From Paragorgia papillata (Eukaryota > Cnidaria > Anthozoa > Scleralcyonacea > Coralliidae), in contig JAWNZC010000236.1 of assembly GCA_035771165.1 (NCBI GenBank), forward strand, positions 771,001-835,000: 64,000 nucleotides of DNA. The letters are read 5' to 3'. This document shows positions 34,901 through 40,189 of the stretch, in pieces (positions within the stretch are counted from its first letter, which is position 1; each line of letters begins with the position of its first letter). The notes under the pieces are model-generated. The model was not told where the DNA came from, searched no databases, and saw only the letters and a program-made list of their open reading frames with translations. A program made the translations under genes and the position numbers.

Positions 34901-37013
34901 CTAGACTTGCTCCAAGTCTCAGCCTCTTGTTGTTTTGAGACAGGCAGCCACAGGAAGAAAAGCGGGCAAGTGAAAACCCGCAGGCAGAGGAAAAAGGAGG
35001 GAGGGAGAGGCAGACTTGTTTCCCGTGCCAAATTCACTGGTTGAGTTTTCAACCGGAGACGTGGCCTATTGCTCATTTGGAAATAATCGATTATCAGTGA
35101 CACCACGTGAAGGTCAGTGTGAACTACACAGTACTAGAGTGATCAAGCCCGAAAATGAGATCAATAAAGGATGCTATTATTTACACCAATAAATGTGGTT
35201 ATAGAACAATAAGAGATGAGCAGAGGCAAGTTGCCGAGGCATATCTTTCCAGACGCGATGTATTTATGTCTGTCCCTACGGTCTGGTAAAAGCTTTACCT
35301 TTGAAATTGCCCCTTACGCCTTCGATTTCATGTCAAGCAAATCAAACACAGTTGTGGAAGAAGCGTGATCGGTCTGCCTTGTGATAGTTCCACTTCACGC
35401 GATAAGGCGAGAATGAACTTTTGTCAGGGTACTTTCTTTGTCCTCCTGCAAGTGTGTGAAAACACAGTGAAATCGACACCGTACATCACTGATCTCTGCC
35501 ACACACTTGTCAATCAATTTTGCACCGAATATATAATAGGATTCGAATTTCTTCAAGGGAAACAAGTCTGCCTCTCCCTCCATCCTTTTTCCTCTGCCTG
35601 CGGGTTTTCGCTCACCCGCTTTTCTTCCCATGGCCACCTGTCTTGAAACAACAAGAGGCAGACTTGGAGCAAGTCTAGCCGTGGTCTTCCCATAATCACA
35701 ATTTTCTATGAATGATAAATGAAGTTGAAGCTAACTATTTGGAAGCATTTATATCTTAAGTTTTTAAAAGCTCGAGTTGGAATATAACGGAACAAACAAT
35801 CAGGTCTGTATGTACTACCATCTCATTGCTTTATTAAAAATAAAAATAATAATAATGCTAATAAAAAATTATTCTCTGGAAATTATGGGCCTCTTGCAAG
35901 CCCAGGCCTGTATATTAAGGCTTCAGCCTTCTTGGTAATCCGTCACTGACCTTTTCACTTTAATATTTTGCAACCCATACTGGTTCAAAGATCTTGCAGT
36001 GCAATTAACTTTGGTTTTAGCCCTTTAGTATTTCAATGTGGCTAACGCCAGATGATTTTTCTCATCAAGGGAAAAGGTCTGGCAGTGAAAGGGTTAAATT
36101 AACATGTTATGCAACAGTGCACTTTGGTTCAATTAAATTAAGATCCAAAACAGCAATAATCTAGACAAAAACATCCTATACAACAAAATAATTTAATTTA
36201 AGTCCCTCCCAAATTCCTATTAGTGGTAAGGAACAAAATAAACCCTTCATTTCAAATGCCTTTATCTATTCACTCAAGATGTTGACAATTTTGGTGTGCA
36301 ATATTGAAACAACTTTTATCAATGACTCAATATTAATGTCCAGCTGGCCTGCAATTTAATAAATTTAATAATCGGAAGGGAAAAATATCCAGTTCTGACG
36401 TTGTAATTGTCAAGTTCTTGGAAGCAATGGAATATGAAACAGATTATAGCTAGCCCTTTAAATTTTAGCCCAATTGTAGAAATTCTGGCTACTGCCAAGC
36501 TGAAAATAATAAATGTTTTAATGTATTTTGAAATTTTAAGGAGATGCTTAATTATGCATTAAGTTGAAAGTTTAGGGAAAATATATTATATCATTTAACA
36601 AATTTTTTTAATATTTTCTCAAAATAGTAATCGTTGATTTTTGGAACTAAAATTGTATACATTATTACACCCTGAAGCCATGAAATATTGCTTTATCAGT
36701 TTAAAGCGTTTTTTTAAAGTGTTTTAAGACCTTGGTACTTTCGTAAACTAAACGACTAAAAAAAACAAGTATTTAAATAAGAAACAAAATAGAGTGTCTA
36801 CAAGCTGCTAAAAAAGAAAAAAAACACAACAAATAGATCAGTTGCGACAAGTCATGAATAAATATTTCAAACGACAGTCGACATGGTGTCAGGCAACCAC
36901 ATTGCGAAATTCGCAATTTAAAGCCTGAATTGTCGATATAAACAATCAGCAAATTAATCTACCATATACTTAAAGTCTTCCTTACTTTCTTTTCGGTTCG
37001 GCAAGGCAGACAT
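6377..37013 (-). CDS. TMCC-family transmembrane and coiled-coil protein, 5' part
   Basis: Seven exons: 36986-37013, 30954-31070, 14572-14660, 13018-13192, 7938-7982, 7516-7600 and 6377-6522. All have AG/GT borders. Adjacent phases agree from 14660 down to 6377. Exon 2 ends in phase 1 and the 14572-14660 exon starts in phase 0, so at least one exon between them was not found. The N-terminal part is Ser/Arg-rich and looks disordered. The last exons form a coiled coil holding KKLFEKKNLKSNQNIGQLQ and KKL, which closely resembles the TMCC1/2/3 coiled coil as I know it. Known TMCC proteins sit in the ER membrane through two C-terminal helices; those exons would lie beyond the left edge. Assigning the two upstream exons to this gene rests on strand and phase only. 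Large introns are filled with transposons. Confidence 0.7.
6690..7160. repeat. GTGTTGGTGTTTTC-type minisatellite
   Basis: Degenerate 14-bp and related units of GTGTTGG plus TGTTTKC run through the intron between two TMCC exons. All frames on both strands stay open because of the repeat, so the Thr/His/Asn and Val/Phe/Cys ORFs are not genes. Confidence 0.93.
7516..7600 (-). CDS. TMCC-like gene, coiled-coil exon
   Basis: 85 nt, acceptor TGTTTAG, donor GTAAGC, phase 0 to 1. It reads RLIEESQRLSQKIEKTKERM and RKLQCSMD, a heptad-like charged helix at the start of the TMCC coiled coil. Confidence 0.8.
7640..7930. repeat. CCACACCATA-type low-complexity tract
   Basis: Degenerate CCACA, CCATA and CACCA repeats, with a C run near 7881-7892. 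It lies in a TMCC intron. Confidence 0.8.
7938..7982 (-). CDS. TMCC-like gene, 45-nt exon
   Basis: The acceptor GCATTTACAG and the donor GTGAGT enclose exactly 45 nt, phase 0 to 0: GNETFDAVDGVDNTE. Acidic, like the end of the preceding exon. Confidence 0.7.
8017..8514 (+). mobile_element. Hairpin element family C, copy 1
   Basis: The 5' subterminal repeat TTATTATATGGC (8017-8028) has its exact inverted partner GCCATATAATAA at 8379-8390. CTGATTGGTT and a small ATTGACCTCGGGTCAAT hairpin follow the 5' end. A hairpin of about 120 bp (8391-8512; arms TTAACCTCGTTTGCTCGG) closes the 3' end. A second copy at 29887-30444 gives the boundaries. No ORF. Confidence 0.8.
8620..8895. repeat. Polypyrimidine tract
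   Basis: Almost pure C and T (CTTTCC, CCCTCTC). Two similar tracts at 10785-10985 and 12775-12930 also lie next to LINE fragments. Confidence 0.9.
8915..9840 (+). pseudogene. LINE fragment, reverse-transcriptase ORF 3' end
   Basis: Plus-strand reading gives LPYFDYCSEIWG near 8925, then SDYSIRSL, and after an insertion NILEDLG. Near 9590-9830 comes NLRNSSNNLFVP and RSFHYRGSVAWKSL. These are typical of the C-terminal region of CR1/Jockey-like LINE ORF2. Stops and frameshifts make it a relic. It is split by the TTAA element at 9053-9517. Confidence 0.75.
9053..9517. mobile_element. TTAA-target MITE with long TIRs (family T1)
   Basis: The ends are AGTGGTTCTCTGATGAAAAT and its complement, with arms of about 200 bp. 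TTAA flanks both sides (9049-9052, 9518-9521). Removing the element and one TTAA restores the LINE reading frame across the site. TTAA duplications are known for Kolobok and piggyBac elements. Confidence 0.85.
10002..10119. repeat. (TAATAG)n microsatellite
   Basis: About 20 copies of the hexamer TAATAG without a break. It is the source of the poly-Tyr, Ile-Thr and Leu ORFs seen here. Confidence 0.97.
10130..10790 (+). pseudogene. LINE 3' end relic with AATAAT tail
   Basis: Plus-strand reading gives HDGLARIVHWNMCGKYGLKR, then AEKWYEHEAEGVV and KVLWDF, then a stop. After a break it continues AIPEDGKV..EDEKVERYEEL and KKVEVAPV in the ORF at 10420-10716. This pattern is the C-terminal end of a LINE ORF common in cnidarian genomes, as I know it. 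It ends in an (AAT)n tail near 10770. Confidence 0.7.
10785..10985. repeat. Polypyrimidine tract
   Basis: CTTCC, CTCCC and CTTTTC blocks, almost free of purines on the plus strand. It follows the tail of the LINE relic. Confidence 0.88.
10990..12770 (-). pseudogene. LINE fragment with reverse-transcriptase motifs, interrupted
   Basis: On the minus strand, 12766-12640 reads IGPLLFLLYINDF and HLFADDANLFC, which includes the FADD catalytic motif of reverse transcriptase. It resumes at 12110-11840 as KNLDILQTNMNNELTS, NKLSLN and KYLGIYIDSNLNWKSQIDYI. It ends near 11325 with GPKIWNSIDENIKK and a stop. About 530 bp of foreign DNA at 12115-12645 splits the domain. Inactive. Confidence 0.82.
12115..12645. 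mobile_element. Insertion in the LINE, possible solo LTR
   Basis: The flanking LINE reading (ANLFC, then KHKNLDI) is interrupted here. The insert begins near TGTTATCGATATG and contains ACTATATAAGCAGCC, a TATA-box-like site. It could be a solo LTR or a MITE. Exact ends were not resolved. Confidence 0.35.
12775..12930. repeat. Polypyrimidine tract
   Basis: TTTCTTTCC and CTTTTCCTC blocks. The third of three such tracts between 8.6 and 13 kb. Confidence 0.85.
13018..13192 (-). CDS. TMCC-like gene, internal exon (RSRSVDHLL)
   Basis: 175 nt between the acceptor TTTCTAG and the donor GTAAGC. The peptide includes RKKRSRSVDHLLTDPNLRAN and an acidic SVTDEESVDGES end. It is phase 2 in and phase 0 out. 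A 470-bp TTAA element begins only 41 bp upstream of the acceptor. Confidence 0.75.
13234..13703. mobile_element. TTAA-target MITE, family T1, second copy
   Basis: Same ends and arms as 9053-9517. The right flank is TTAA (13704-13707); the left is TAAA, probably a mutated duplication. It starts 41 bp upstream of the acceptor of the TMCC-like exon at 13018-13192. Confidence 0.83.
13715..14210. repeat. CATAAGCAACCACCTCT tandem repeat
   Basis: Degenerate 16-18 bp units of CTCATAAGCAACCAC. Intronic in the TMCC-like gene. Confidence 0.9.
14280..14535. repeat. (CAC/CAT)n trinucleotide tract
   Basis: CACCAT and ATCACC repeats that give a His-rich ORF in one frame. It ends 37 bp from a TMCC-like exon. 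Confidence 0.93.
14572..14660 (-). CDS. TMCC-like gene, internal exon
   Basis: The acceptor is CTATTTTTTAG and the donor GTATGT. The 89 nt start in phase 0 and end in phase 2. It encodes DTELAKEDTSYNH, then a basic KKKT stretch and ESRAKELE. Its last two bases join the next exon to make Ile. Confidence 0.65.
14690..15190. repeat. (TTTA)n tetranucleotide tract
   Basis: Long run of TTTA, TTTATA and TTTC variants. It abuts the 5' end of the hairpin element that follows. Confidence 0.95.
15194..15544 (+). mobile_element. Hairpin element family F
   Basis: The 5' repeat TTCTATAACATAGA (15194-15207) has an inverted partner TCTATGTTATAAAA near 15343. Near the 5' end come CTGATTGGCT and a small hairpin (GTGCTCCATAACTCGATGGAGCAC). 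The 3' hairpin (about 15360-15540) reuses GTGCTCCATCGAGTTATGG, with CTCGGCTACGCCTCG near its apex. The ORFs in it are mirror images. Confidence 0.8.
15545..16000. other. Spacer, nothing recognised
   Basis: Intronic position in the TMCC-like gene if the exon chain is right. No exon with matching splice sites and phase was found. Confidence 0.4.
16005..16170. repeat. 41-bp tandem repeat, four copies
   Basis: CAGTAAACAC begins at 16005, 16046, 16087 and 16128, an exact 41-bp period. Each unit contains CTAGCGGGTCAGGTTAGTG. Confidence 0.95.
16497..16616. mobile_element. PIF/Harbinger-type MITE, 120 bp
   Basis: A perfect fold-back with ends GGCCTGTTCC and GGAACGGGCC and TTA on both sides (16494-16496, 16617-16619). 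TWA duplication and GGCC-type ends are typical of PIF/Harbinger. The left arm reads CAAACGCCGCTCTTC. Confidence 0.88.
16620..17250. other. Spacer with single monomers of the 17.3-kb repeat
   Basis: GCCAGATGATTTTATT near 16857 and GTCAGACGATTTTATTCG near 16976 are lone units of the array that follows. Otherwise nothing recognised. Confidence 0.5.
17255..18210. repeat. Tandem array of about 120-bp units
   Basis: About eight units holding GGTTAATCACTTGTTAACCC, ATTGCTGCC, CAAAATCGTCTGGCGTTAGA and GGCCAGCTCAGGCAG. Single units are scattered elsewhere (2.0, 16.9, 34.7, 36.05, 55.9 kb). This implies a dispersed element that became tandem here. Confidence 0.9.
18211..18960. other. Spacer, no supported gene
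   Basis: A minus ORF (18269-18502) has a donor-like site, but its phase does not fit the TMCC-like exon chain and it matches nothing I know. No repeat structure. Confidence 0.35.
19119..19558 (+). mobile_element. Kolobok-like TTAA element (T4) inside the satellite
   Basis: Ends AGGAGCAGTGTCAC and its exact complement, flanked by TTAA (19115-19118 and 19559-19562). Neighbouring satellite units contain CTACTTAAGGGG, so the empty site is visible. TTAA plus AG-ended TIRs fit Kolobok. It is non-autonomous at 440 bp and holds one short ORF. Confidence 0.85.
19209..19445 (+). CDS. First-exon-like ORF of a TTAA transposon
   Basis: It starts ATGGCGGCC and reads MAAALGGAYGGRRDNSGRK, then KRIYLSLTTFESWKDAK and SDSDFAAHLLSLEYRR. 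A donor-like AAGGTAAAT overlaps its end, so it looks like a first exon. The TTFESWK..SDSDFAxHLL pattern recurs in cnidarian transposon-linked proteins as I recall it; the function is unknown. The rest of the protein is missing from this deleted element. Confidence 0.5.
   Translation: MAAALGGAYGGRRDNSGRKRKYEGSNTSQKAWNSQHKRIYLSLTTFESWKDAKIVAGYGSCSDSDFAAHLLSLEYRRR
20265..20610. mobile_element. Degenerate TIR element
   Basis: GGCCCTGTTTACATGAAGCG near 20286 and the AAGTCAATCC/GGATTGAC blocks at 20330-20370 and 20570 suggest a MITE of the type ending GGGCCCTGTTTACATG. A direct repeat GACCTTTGATTAAGGCCCTG lies at its left edge. The right end is unclear. Confidence 0.45.
20611..21315. other. Spacer, no gene recognised
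   Basis: AT-rich DNA with short ORFs only. Confidence 0.35.
21316..21674. mobile_element. hAT-type MITE
   Basis: Ends CAGGGACGTAGCCAGG and CCTGGCTACGTCCCTG. Flanks ACATGGAG (21308-21315) and ACTTGGAG (21675-21682) are an 8-bp duplication with one mismatch. CAGGG-type TIRs and 8-bp duplications are typical of hAT. 359 bp, no ORF. Confidence 0.82.
21683..23654. other. Mostly unannotated, with one inverted repeat pair
   Basis: AGTGAACTCTATATAAGGAC at 22227 faces its complement near 23175. The outer sequences hold the AAGGGC..GTCAGAG motif near 22140 and 23235. This may be a degenerate element with arms about 0.95 kb apart. The DNA between them has no recognised gene. Confidence 0.4.
23655..24002. 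mobile_element. Fold-back element with GGTACC-like internal motifs
   Basis: Arms of about 125-170 bp: GGGGTATTTATATGATACCG on the left, CGGTATCATGTAAACACCCC on the right, and CCAGTATGGCTTGTACTGG blocks inside. It abuts another fold-back at its right edge. Confidence 0.82.
24005..24217. mobile_element. Fold-back element
   Basis: Arms GGATTTCCATTCAGTGC and TTTTGTCGCGC on the left, with GCGCGACAATGGAAATCC on the right. The centre TCGAGGGCTCACAATTC is palindromic. GACAATGGAAAT is repeated three times in the right arm. Confidence 0.8.
24218..24530 (-). mobile_element. Hairpin element family B, copy 2
   Basis: Read on the minus strand, it starts near TTTATTTTGTAAAATAGAG (24512-24530). A small hairpin (GATAATCTCACATG/CGTGTGATTATC type) follows. 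It reaches the inverted AT repeat at 24361-24373 and ends in a 110-bp hairpin with GATATCTCACGAGTGAG stems. CCAAT lies near 24487-24491. Confidence 0.75.
24531..24950. other. Spacer, nothing recognised
   Basis: No gene or repeat stands out. Confidence 0.35.
25325..25520. mobile_element. Fold-back nested in the hAT element
   Basis: GTGAAAAGGTTGTGAACAGC and CAAAATTTTGAAG on the left face their complements near 25480-25515. The centre holds GAGCCCTTCATC/GATGAAGGGCTC. A related sequence occurs at 61230-61345. Confidence 0.75.
25675..26260 (+). pseudogene. hAT transposase relic, C-terminal half
   Basis: The first frame (25675-25917) carries ILATTVDPRFKTKF, matching the LDPRFK block of the hAT catalytic region. 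A shift into the frame of 25868-26260 leads to ACPYAWWQAKKLAYPNVF, then SSSVYSERVFSEAG and KRSRLAPHKADNILFL, the hATC dimerisation domain. The BED zinc finger and first catalytic segment are missing. Confidence 0.88.
27342..28888 (+). mobile_element. Hairpin element family H, 1.55 kb, largest copy
   Basis: The 5' repeat ATAGTATAAT (near 27347) has its inverted partner ATTATACTAT at 28771-28780. Near the 5' end come TGATTGGTT and a small hairpin TATATTCACC..GGTGAATATA. The 3' hairpin (28783-28886) reuses GGTGAATAT, with CTCGGCTTCGCCTCGG at its apex. The 1.3-kb cargo holds two short ORFs at 27583-27768 and 27841-28065, the first with a donor-like GTAAGG. Confidence 0.72.
28890..28921. repeat. 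(TA)n
   Basis: About 15 TA dinucleotides between the hairpin element and a SINE. Confidence 0.95.
28935..29200 (+). mobile_element. tRNA-derived SINE
   Basis: The head has an A box (TAGCTCAGTTGGTAGAGC) and a B box (GGTTCGAATCC). The anticodon arm is impaired and the acceptor stem does not pair fully, so it is not a working tRNA. A body with TACTTGCCAGGTATGG follows. The tail (TTCATGAACCGAAAAC) recurs on the minus strand near 43420. A partner copy is at 56180-56295. Confidence 0.82.
29275..29430. mobile_element. Solitary terminal hairpin, family unknown
   Basis: Arms TATATCATACAC and GTGTATGATATA enclose an inner stem CATCAGGATTCCAAACACC. The apex holds CCTCGGCTTCGCCTCGG. It has the look of the 3' hairpin of the elements around it; no subterminal repeats were identified. 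Confidence 0.6.
29542..29854. mobile_element. TAA-target fold-back MITE
   Basis: Ends AGGTGAAGTAATACG and CGTATTACCTCACCT with TAA on both sides (29539-29541, 29855-29857). An inner inverted pair GGTATTACCACCCACC-like lies within. TTGCAACG and GTTGCAAG blocks repeat inside. Confidence 0.8.
29887..30444 (+). mobile_element. Hairpin element family C, copy 2
   Basis: Near-identical to 8017-8514, with the same TTATTATATGGC and GCCATATAATAA repeats. The 3' hairpin is longer, with an extra CCTTCGTCGCTCGG segment at its apex. The ATTGG box has mutated to ATTGC. Confidence 0.82.
30497..30886 (+). mobile_element. Hairpin element family I
   Basis: 5' repeat TTTATTATAAAATAA (30497) with inverted partner TTATTTTATAAAA (30719-30731). 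Then GCGATTGGTT and a small hairpin (GTGTTTCTATAACTTTATGG and complement). The 3' hairpin (30732-30886) reuses GTGTTTCTATAACTC. It begins about 50 bp after family C copy 2 ends. Confidence 0.78.
30954..31070 (-). CDS. TMCC-like gene, exon 2 (disordered Ser-rich)
   Basis: A pyrimidine-rich acceptor ending GATAG and the donor GTAAGT bound 117 nt, phase 1 in and phase 1 out. It reads LDVPQLQVNDDHG, then a Ser-rich stretch to SPRPVRKLT. It is open only in this frame. It sits between hairpin element I and a TTAA element, so it is one of few unique segments here. It could belong to another minus-strand gene. Confidence 0.65.
31454..32752 (-). mobile_element. Hairpin element family A, copy 1, with nested family B
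   Basis: Read on the minus strand, it starts TTATACAACAACC, then TCTGATTGACT and a small hairpin region (TGCGTTATTAAAGTACACA). It ends in a hairpin (31454-31630) that reuses TGCGTTATT and GTACACACGCA and closes CTATTTGTTAA. The apex carries ACGAGACGAAGTCGAG. The copy at 40958-41628 lacks the nested element. Confidence 0.8.
32168..32487 (-). mobile_element. Hairpin element family B, copy 1, nested in A
   Basis: Compared with the second copy of element A (GGTATTAAATGACCG near 41350), 320 bp are added here. AAAT stands on both sides (32164-32167 and 32484-32487), which can be a 4-bp duplication or ambiguity of the breakpoint. The structure is the same as 24218-24530, with TTTTATATAATAAA and TTTATTATATAAAA as inverted repeats. 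Confidence 0.82.
33113..33418. mobile_element. Fragments of TTAA elements T3 and T2
   Basis: 33115-33290 matches the interior of T3 at 44885-45060 (GAGATATTCAGGTTTGTT). 33297-33415 matches a T2 arm (TATTGGCAATAAAAATTAAG). Confidence 0.65.
33421..33712. mobile_element. TIR element with CCGCCATCTTG ends
   Basis: AGCGTGCTGTCCGCCATCTTG-type ends face each other near 33428 and 33690. About 290 bp, no ORF. Confidence 0.7.
33713..34892. other. Spacer with dispersed repeat monomers
   Basis: 34540-34800 holds diverged units of the 17.3-kb repeat (GGGAGTCAAAGGGTTAA, CCAGACGATTTCACTTG). No supported gene. Confidence 0.45.
34893..35690. mobile_element. Long-TIR element carrying a RecQ-helicase relic
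   Basis: Arms of about 140 bp at 34893-35035 and 35545-35690 share CTAGACTTGCTCCAAGTCT, TCTTGTTGTTT and AAACCCGCAGGCAGAGGAAA. The interior carries a helicase fragment. The superfamily is uncertain: Academ elements are reported to carry a helicase, but no transposase is present to test this. Confidence 0.7.
35155..35420 (+). pseudogene. RecQ-like helicase fragment, frameshifted
   Basis: 35155-35289 reads MRSIKDAIIYTNKCGYRTIR, then DEQRQVAEAYLSRRDVFMSV and PT. The frame then shifts and continues SGKSFTFEIAPYAFDFMS, so the Walker A motif PTGSGKS is broken by lost bases. A further shift gives VCLVIVPL, like motif Ia. The order and spacing fit the N-terminal part of RecQ-type SF2 helicases. It cannot make a working enzyme. 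Confidence 0.72.
35691..36985. other. TMCC-like intron 1, mostly unrecognised
   Basis: AT-rich. One monomer of the 17.3-kb repeat at 36010-36095. No exon or mobile element boundaries seen. Confidence 0.4.
36986..37013 (-). CDS. TMCC-like gene, first coding exon
   Basis: ATG at 37013 starts a 28-nt exon (MSALPNRKE plus one base), followed by the donor GTAAGG. Its phase 1 end fits exon 2. It is short, so the call depends on that fit and on the absence of another good upstream ATG. Confidence 0.5.
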
Positions 37014-37430
37014 CGGGTCCTGATTTGAACGTGTTCGACTACTGTAGTAGTTGAAGGGATTAAGTTGAAGGGATTAATAGTAAATGCTTTAAACCGATTT
37101 TAGTCCATCACTCCTCAACCATTTGTGTCCATTTTCACGGCGTTCTTGGCGAGTTGGATACAGGAGAGACATTGCTTATCTTCGTAAAAGCCTCTGAGGT
37201 ATAAAATTCGGTTAAAAACAGGCGTGAAATGCGAAGAAATCTAGTAAATCCCAAGGCATACAAGTATTGTCGACATGTTGGAGCAGTTTGTCTGATGCAG
37301 AAATCTCGAAAAATTACATGTACGAGAACAATCACCGCTCGAAGACTGGGAACTAATGCTTGATCATATGCATGTCCTCTCACTTGAGTATCATGATAAT
37401 CATCATTAATAGGGGTGTCGTTGTAGTCGG
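37014..37430. promoter_or_regulatory. Upstream region of the TMCC-like gene
   Basis: Lies just 5' of the proposed ATG on the minus strand. It contains GATTAAGTTGAAGG repeats and a 70-bp block (CTCGAAGACTGGGAACTAAT) that recurs at 38607-38682. No TATA box was identified. Promoter role is inferred from position only. Confidence 0.3.
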
Positions 37431-37439
37431 GGTCTGAGA

Positions 37440-37575
37440 GGCGGGACTTTTTTGTCTGAGAGTTGTGGTTAGGGTTAGGTCCAACGGGGAGTTGTGGTTA
37501 GGTTTAGGGTTTCCAGGGGGGTTGTGGTTAAGGTTAGGGTAAGGTTTAGAGGTGGGGGTCGGCTTGGGGGTATGG
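37440..37575. repeat. G-rich TTAGGG-like degenerate repeats
   Basis: GTGGTTAGGGTTAGG and GGTTTAGGGTTTCC variants with G runs of three to six. Too degenerate for an interstitial telomere array. It may form a G-quadruplex on the plus strand. Confidence 0.6.
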
Positions 37576-37906
37576 GGATAGGGAATTCTTTTTTAAAAAT
37601 GATGATTATTGTTATTTCTAGGACATTTCACAATTAACGATAATCATCATTTCGAGATGAGAGAATATGCTGGAAATTGAGGAAGGAAGAATTTGGGAAG
37701 AGGAGGGGTTCGGGTAGCCTGCGGGAAACGGAGGTCTGCGAAACGGCGTTCGTAATCGTGTTCCTGGTCACGTGAACCAAAATAATTAATTTTATATGCT
37801 AGAATAATTACCACACCAATACTTCCATTTGCAAGCCACCATTATTAGGCTTGCGATTATTTTCACGTTTGTTTACATTCGAAAGTTGCAAGTTTCATCT
37901 GAAAAC

Positions 37907-38023
<117 letters not shown>

Positions 38024-38086
38024 TTAAGGAGGATAATTTTTTCAGCAGAGCTGGTGGGGTCCTCCATTTACAGCTAAGACCTATAA

Positions 38087-38217
38087 GTGTTGATTTTACG
38101 GAGGGAGGAAAACCGGAGAACCCGGCGAAAAACCCTCGAAGCACAAGGAGAGACCAACTAAACTCTACTCACATGAGTCCCCACCCCGAGAACGGGCCGG
38201 GGCTATTCCCAGACGTT
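38087..38217 (-). mobile_element. 5S-derived SINE, 5'-truncated
   Basis: It has the 3' body and TAAAATCAACACTTA end, but stops within the 5S part (GTCTGGGAATAGCCCC). Same orientation as the other three copies. Confidence 0.8.
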
Positions 38218-38223
38218 GAACAT

Positions 38224-38313
38224 TTAAAAACAAATAAATCAACTTGCGGCGTCATATTTTGACAGGTCATTTCGTTGAAATGCCGCAAGTTGATTGATTT
38301 GTTTTTAAATTTC
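38224..38313. repeat. Palindrome with 30-bp arms
   Basis: ATTTAAAAACAAAT and AATCAACTTGCGGC face their complements across a 31-bp loop. It directly abuts the truncated SINE. Confidence 0.85.
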
Positions 38314-38990
38314 AACGTTTTCTGGTGAAATTTGCAAATACAGTGTTTATTTTGGTCGACAGTTATGTTCTGAGAGAGATTATATTGATGATAGAATGGA
38401 CGAACTGGCGAAAAGTCAACAGCGTTTGGGTGCGAAGAAATTGAGACTTTTGTTGGTGTCGATGTTGTTATTTAATATTCCAAGCTGATTGCGATTTATA
38501 TTGTCTGGAACGGTAGAAAGTCGTTTCGACGGAGAACTCGTGTGAGTACTCGCACAATCGATTTCTCATTTTTTTACATTGAGCGACTGGCATATGGAAG
38601 TGTTGAATGATGAAATCTCGAAAAATTAATGATACGAGAACAATCACCGCTCGAAGACTGGGAACTAATGCTTGATCATATTGGAAGAAGGGAGGGGAGG
38701 GGCGTTTGTAAGTGATATGTGACGCATTTTTGCGTTAATGCAGGCCACTCCTCTATGTGACCACATAATAGTAAATTACCTTATTCTGTGAAGGCTCTGT
38801 TACACGTAGTTTTTTCTTGTGCGTCTTGCAAAAAATATTATACGTGTTTTACGCGACCATGTCACGCGAGGAGGACGTTCGTAAAATAGTACGTGACGCT
38901 AAATTGAACAAGACCTTTCTCAAGAAAATTTGAACAGCTGAACTATTCCAGTTGTTCAATTTAGCGGGTTTTTCTTTAAAGAACGAGGCA
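38314..38990. other. Spacer with a 70-bp duplicate
   Basis: 38607-38682 repeats the block at 37300-37375 upstream of the TMCC-like gene. Otherwise nothing recognised. Confidence 0.45.
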
Positions 38991-38991
38991 A

Positions 38992-39215
38992 TGGATCATT
39001 TTCACTTACGTAATCGGTGGCCCCGTTGGGTAAAACAATACGAAATATTTTGAATAAGGATAGATTGAAATTCCCATAGGATGAAATAGCTCGTCATCTT
39101 TTACGTACTAGCTCTACCGCGATCGCCGGCGTGTATAAGGATTGTGCACCAATATGGCCGCCATTTCATTGTTTCTGTGCACCAATATGGCCGCCGTGAC
39201 GTCAGATGAAAACCA
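38992..39215. mobile_element. MITE with GACGTCAGATGAAAAC end
   Basis: The left end is ATCATTTTCACTTACG and the right end CGTGACGTCAGATGAAAAC. CACCAATATGGCCGCC occurs twice inside. Related copies at 55088-55260 and 61503-61676, and a fragment at 48487-48540. Confidence 0.78.
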
Positions 39216-39402
39216 AGAATTATATAGACCGCTAACTGTTCGGGGGGGGGGGGGTATACACTTGAATTTATCCGAAGTCATGTTATGATACAAGTAAAGT
39301 ACACACGCTATCCGTTATAGCAGCTGTTGGTTTCAACTGATCTTTTGACGGAGCAGTTTGGCATTTGGTCACGTATATTCATAACACCGTGTTTAGCGCA
39401 AT

Positions 39403-39562
39403 AAGCCATTTGCACGATGACGTAAAATAGCTTTGGGTGACTACAACTACCAGAATGCTTTGCTAGCATCCTAGTGCTGATAAATGGAGCACACTGGCAA
39501 AGCATTCTGGTAGTTGTAGTCACCCAACACTATTTCACGTCATCGTGCAAATGGCTTATTCA
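39403..39562. mobile_element. Fold-back MITE, GCCATTTGCACGATGACG
   Basis: Near-perfect arms AATAAGCCATTTGCACGATG to GTAGTTGTAGTCACCCAA around a CTTTGCTAGCATCC loop. A second copy lies at 50093-50252 in receptor intron 3. Confidence 0.9.
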
Positions 39563-39824
39563 TTTTCTTCTTATAGACCTTATAGATTATGTTCTTATAG
39601 ATAATTAACTAATATACCGCATTAGAATCTATTTCATCATTTATTAGTTCCAATACGTCAATGACAATGAGGTCAATGGAGGTGGTACTAGTAGAAATGA
39701 ATTTCAATGAGGAATATTTGAACTGATTTAAACGTTTCCTCATTATTCAAGGCATCTCAAACGCGGAACATGAGAAAATTCAGTAGAAATTTTGGTAACT
39801 AACATGCAAGTATTACAAAAGTAT

Positions 39825-40155
39825 ACCATGAAAAGAGGTGTATTAGCTACCAAACCTCTCGCTTGCTTAAGGGGGAAGGAGGTTAATAGCTAATACACAT
39901 CCTTTCATGGTCATAGGCGTATTAGGCAGGGGGGCAATGCCCCCGTACCTAATACGAGAATTCGAGCAGTTTCGGCTGGGAAGATGGGGCAATTTCGATA
40001 TGTTATGCTGTGACATGTTTTAGCAAAATTCATACGTTAAACTAAGACTGAAAAATACGTACGACTTGTAAATCAATATTTAACCCTAAATTTTGCGGGC
40101 AAATATCTCTGCCTCCCTCCCCTCAAAGAGAATTGGGCTGCTACGCCTATGTTCC
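39825..40155. mobile_element. Two small inverted-repeat structures
   Basis: 39827-39912 folds back (CCATGAAAAGAGGTGTATTA and complement). Next to it, CATAGGCGTA at 39913 faces TACGCCTATG at 40141, a possible second element with a GGGGGCAATGCCCCCG hairpin inside. Confidence 0.6.
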
Positions 40156-40189
40156 TAGTGACTTAATTCAGTACTATTAAAAGTAGTAT

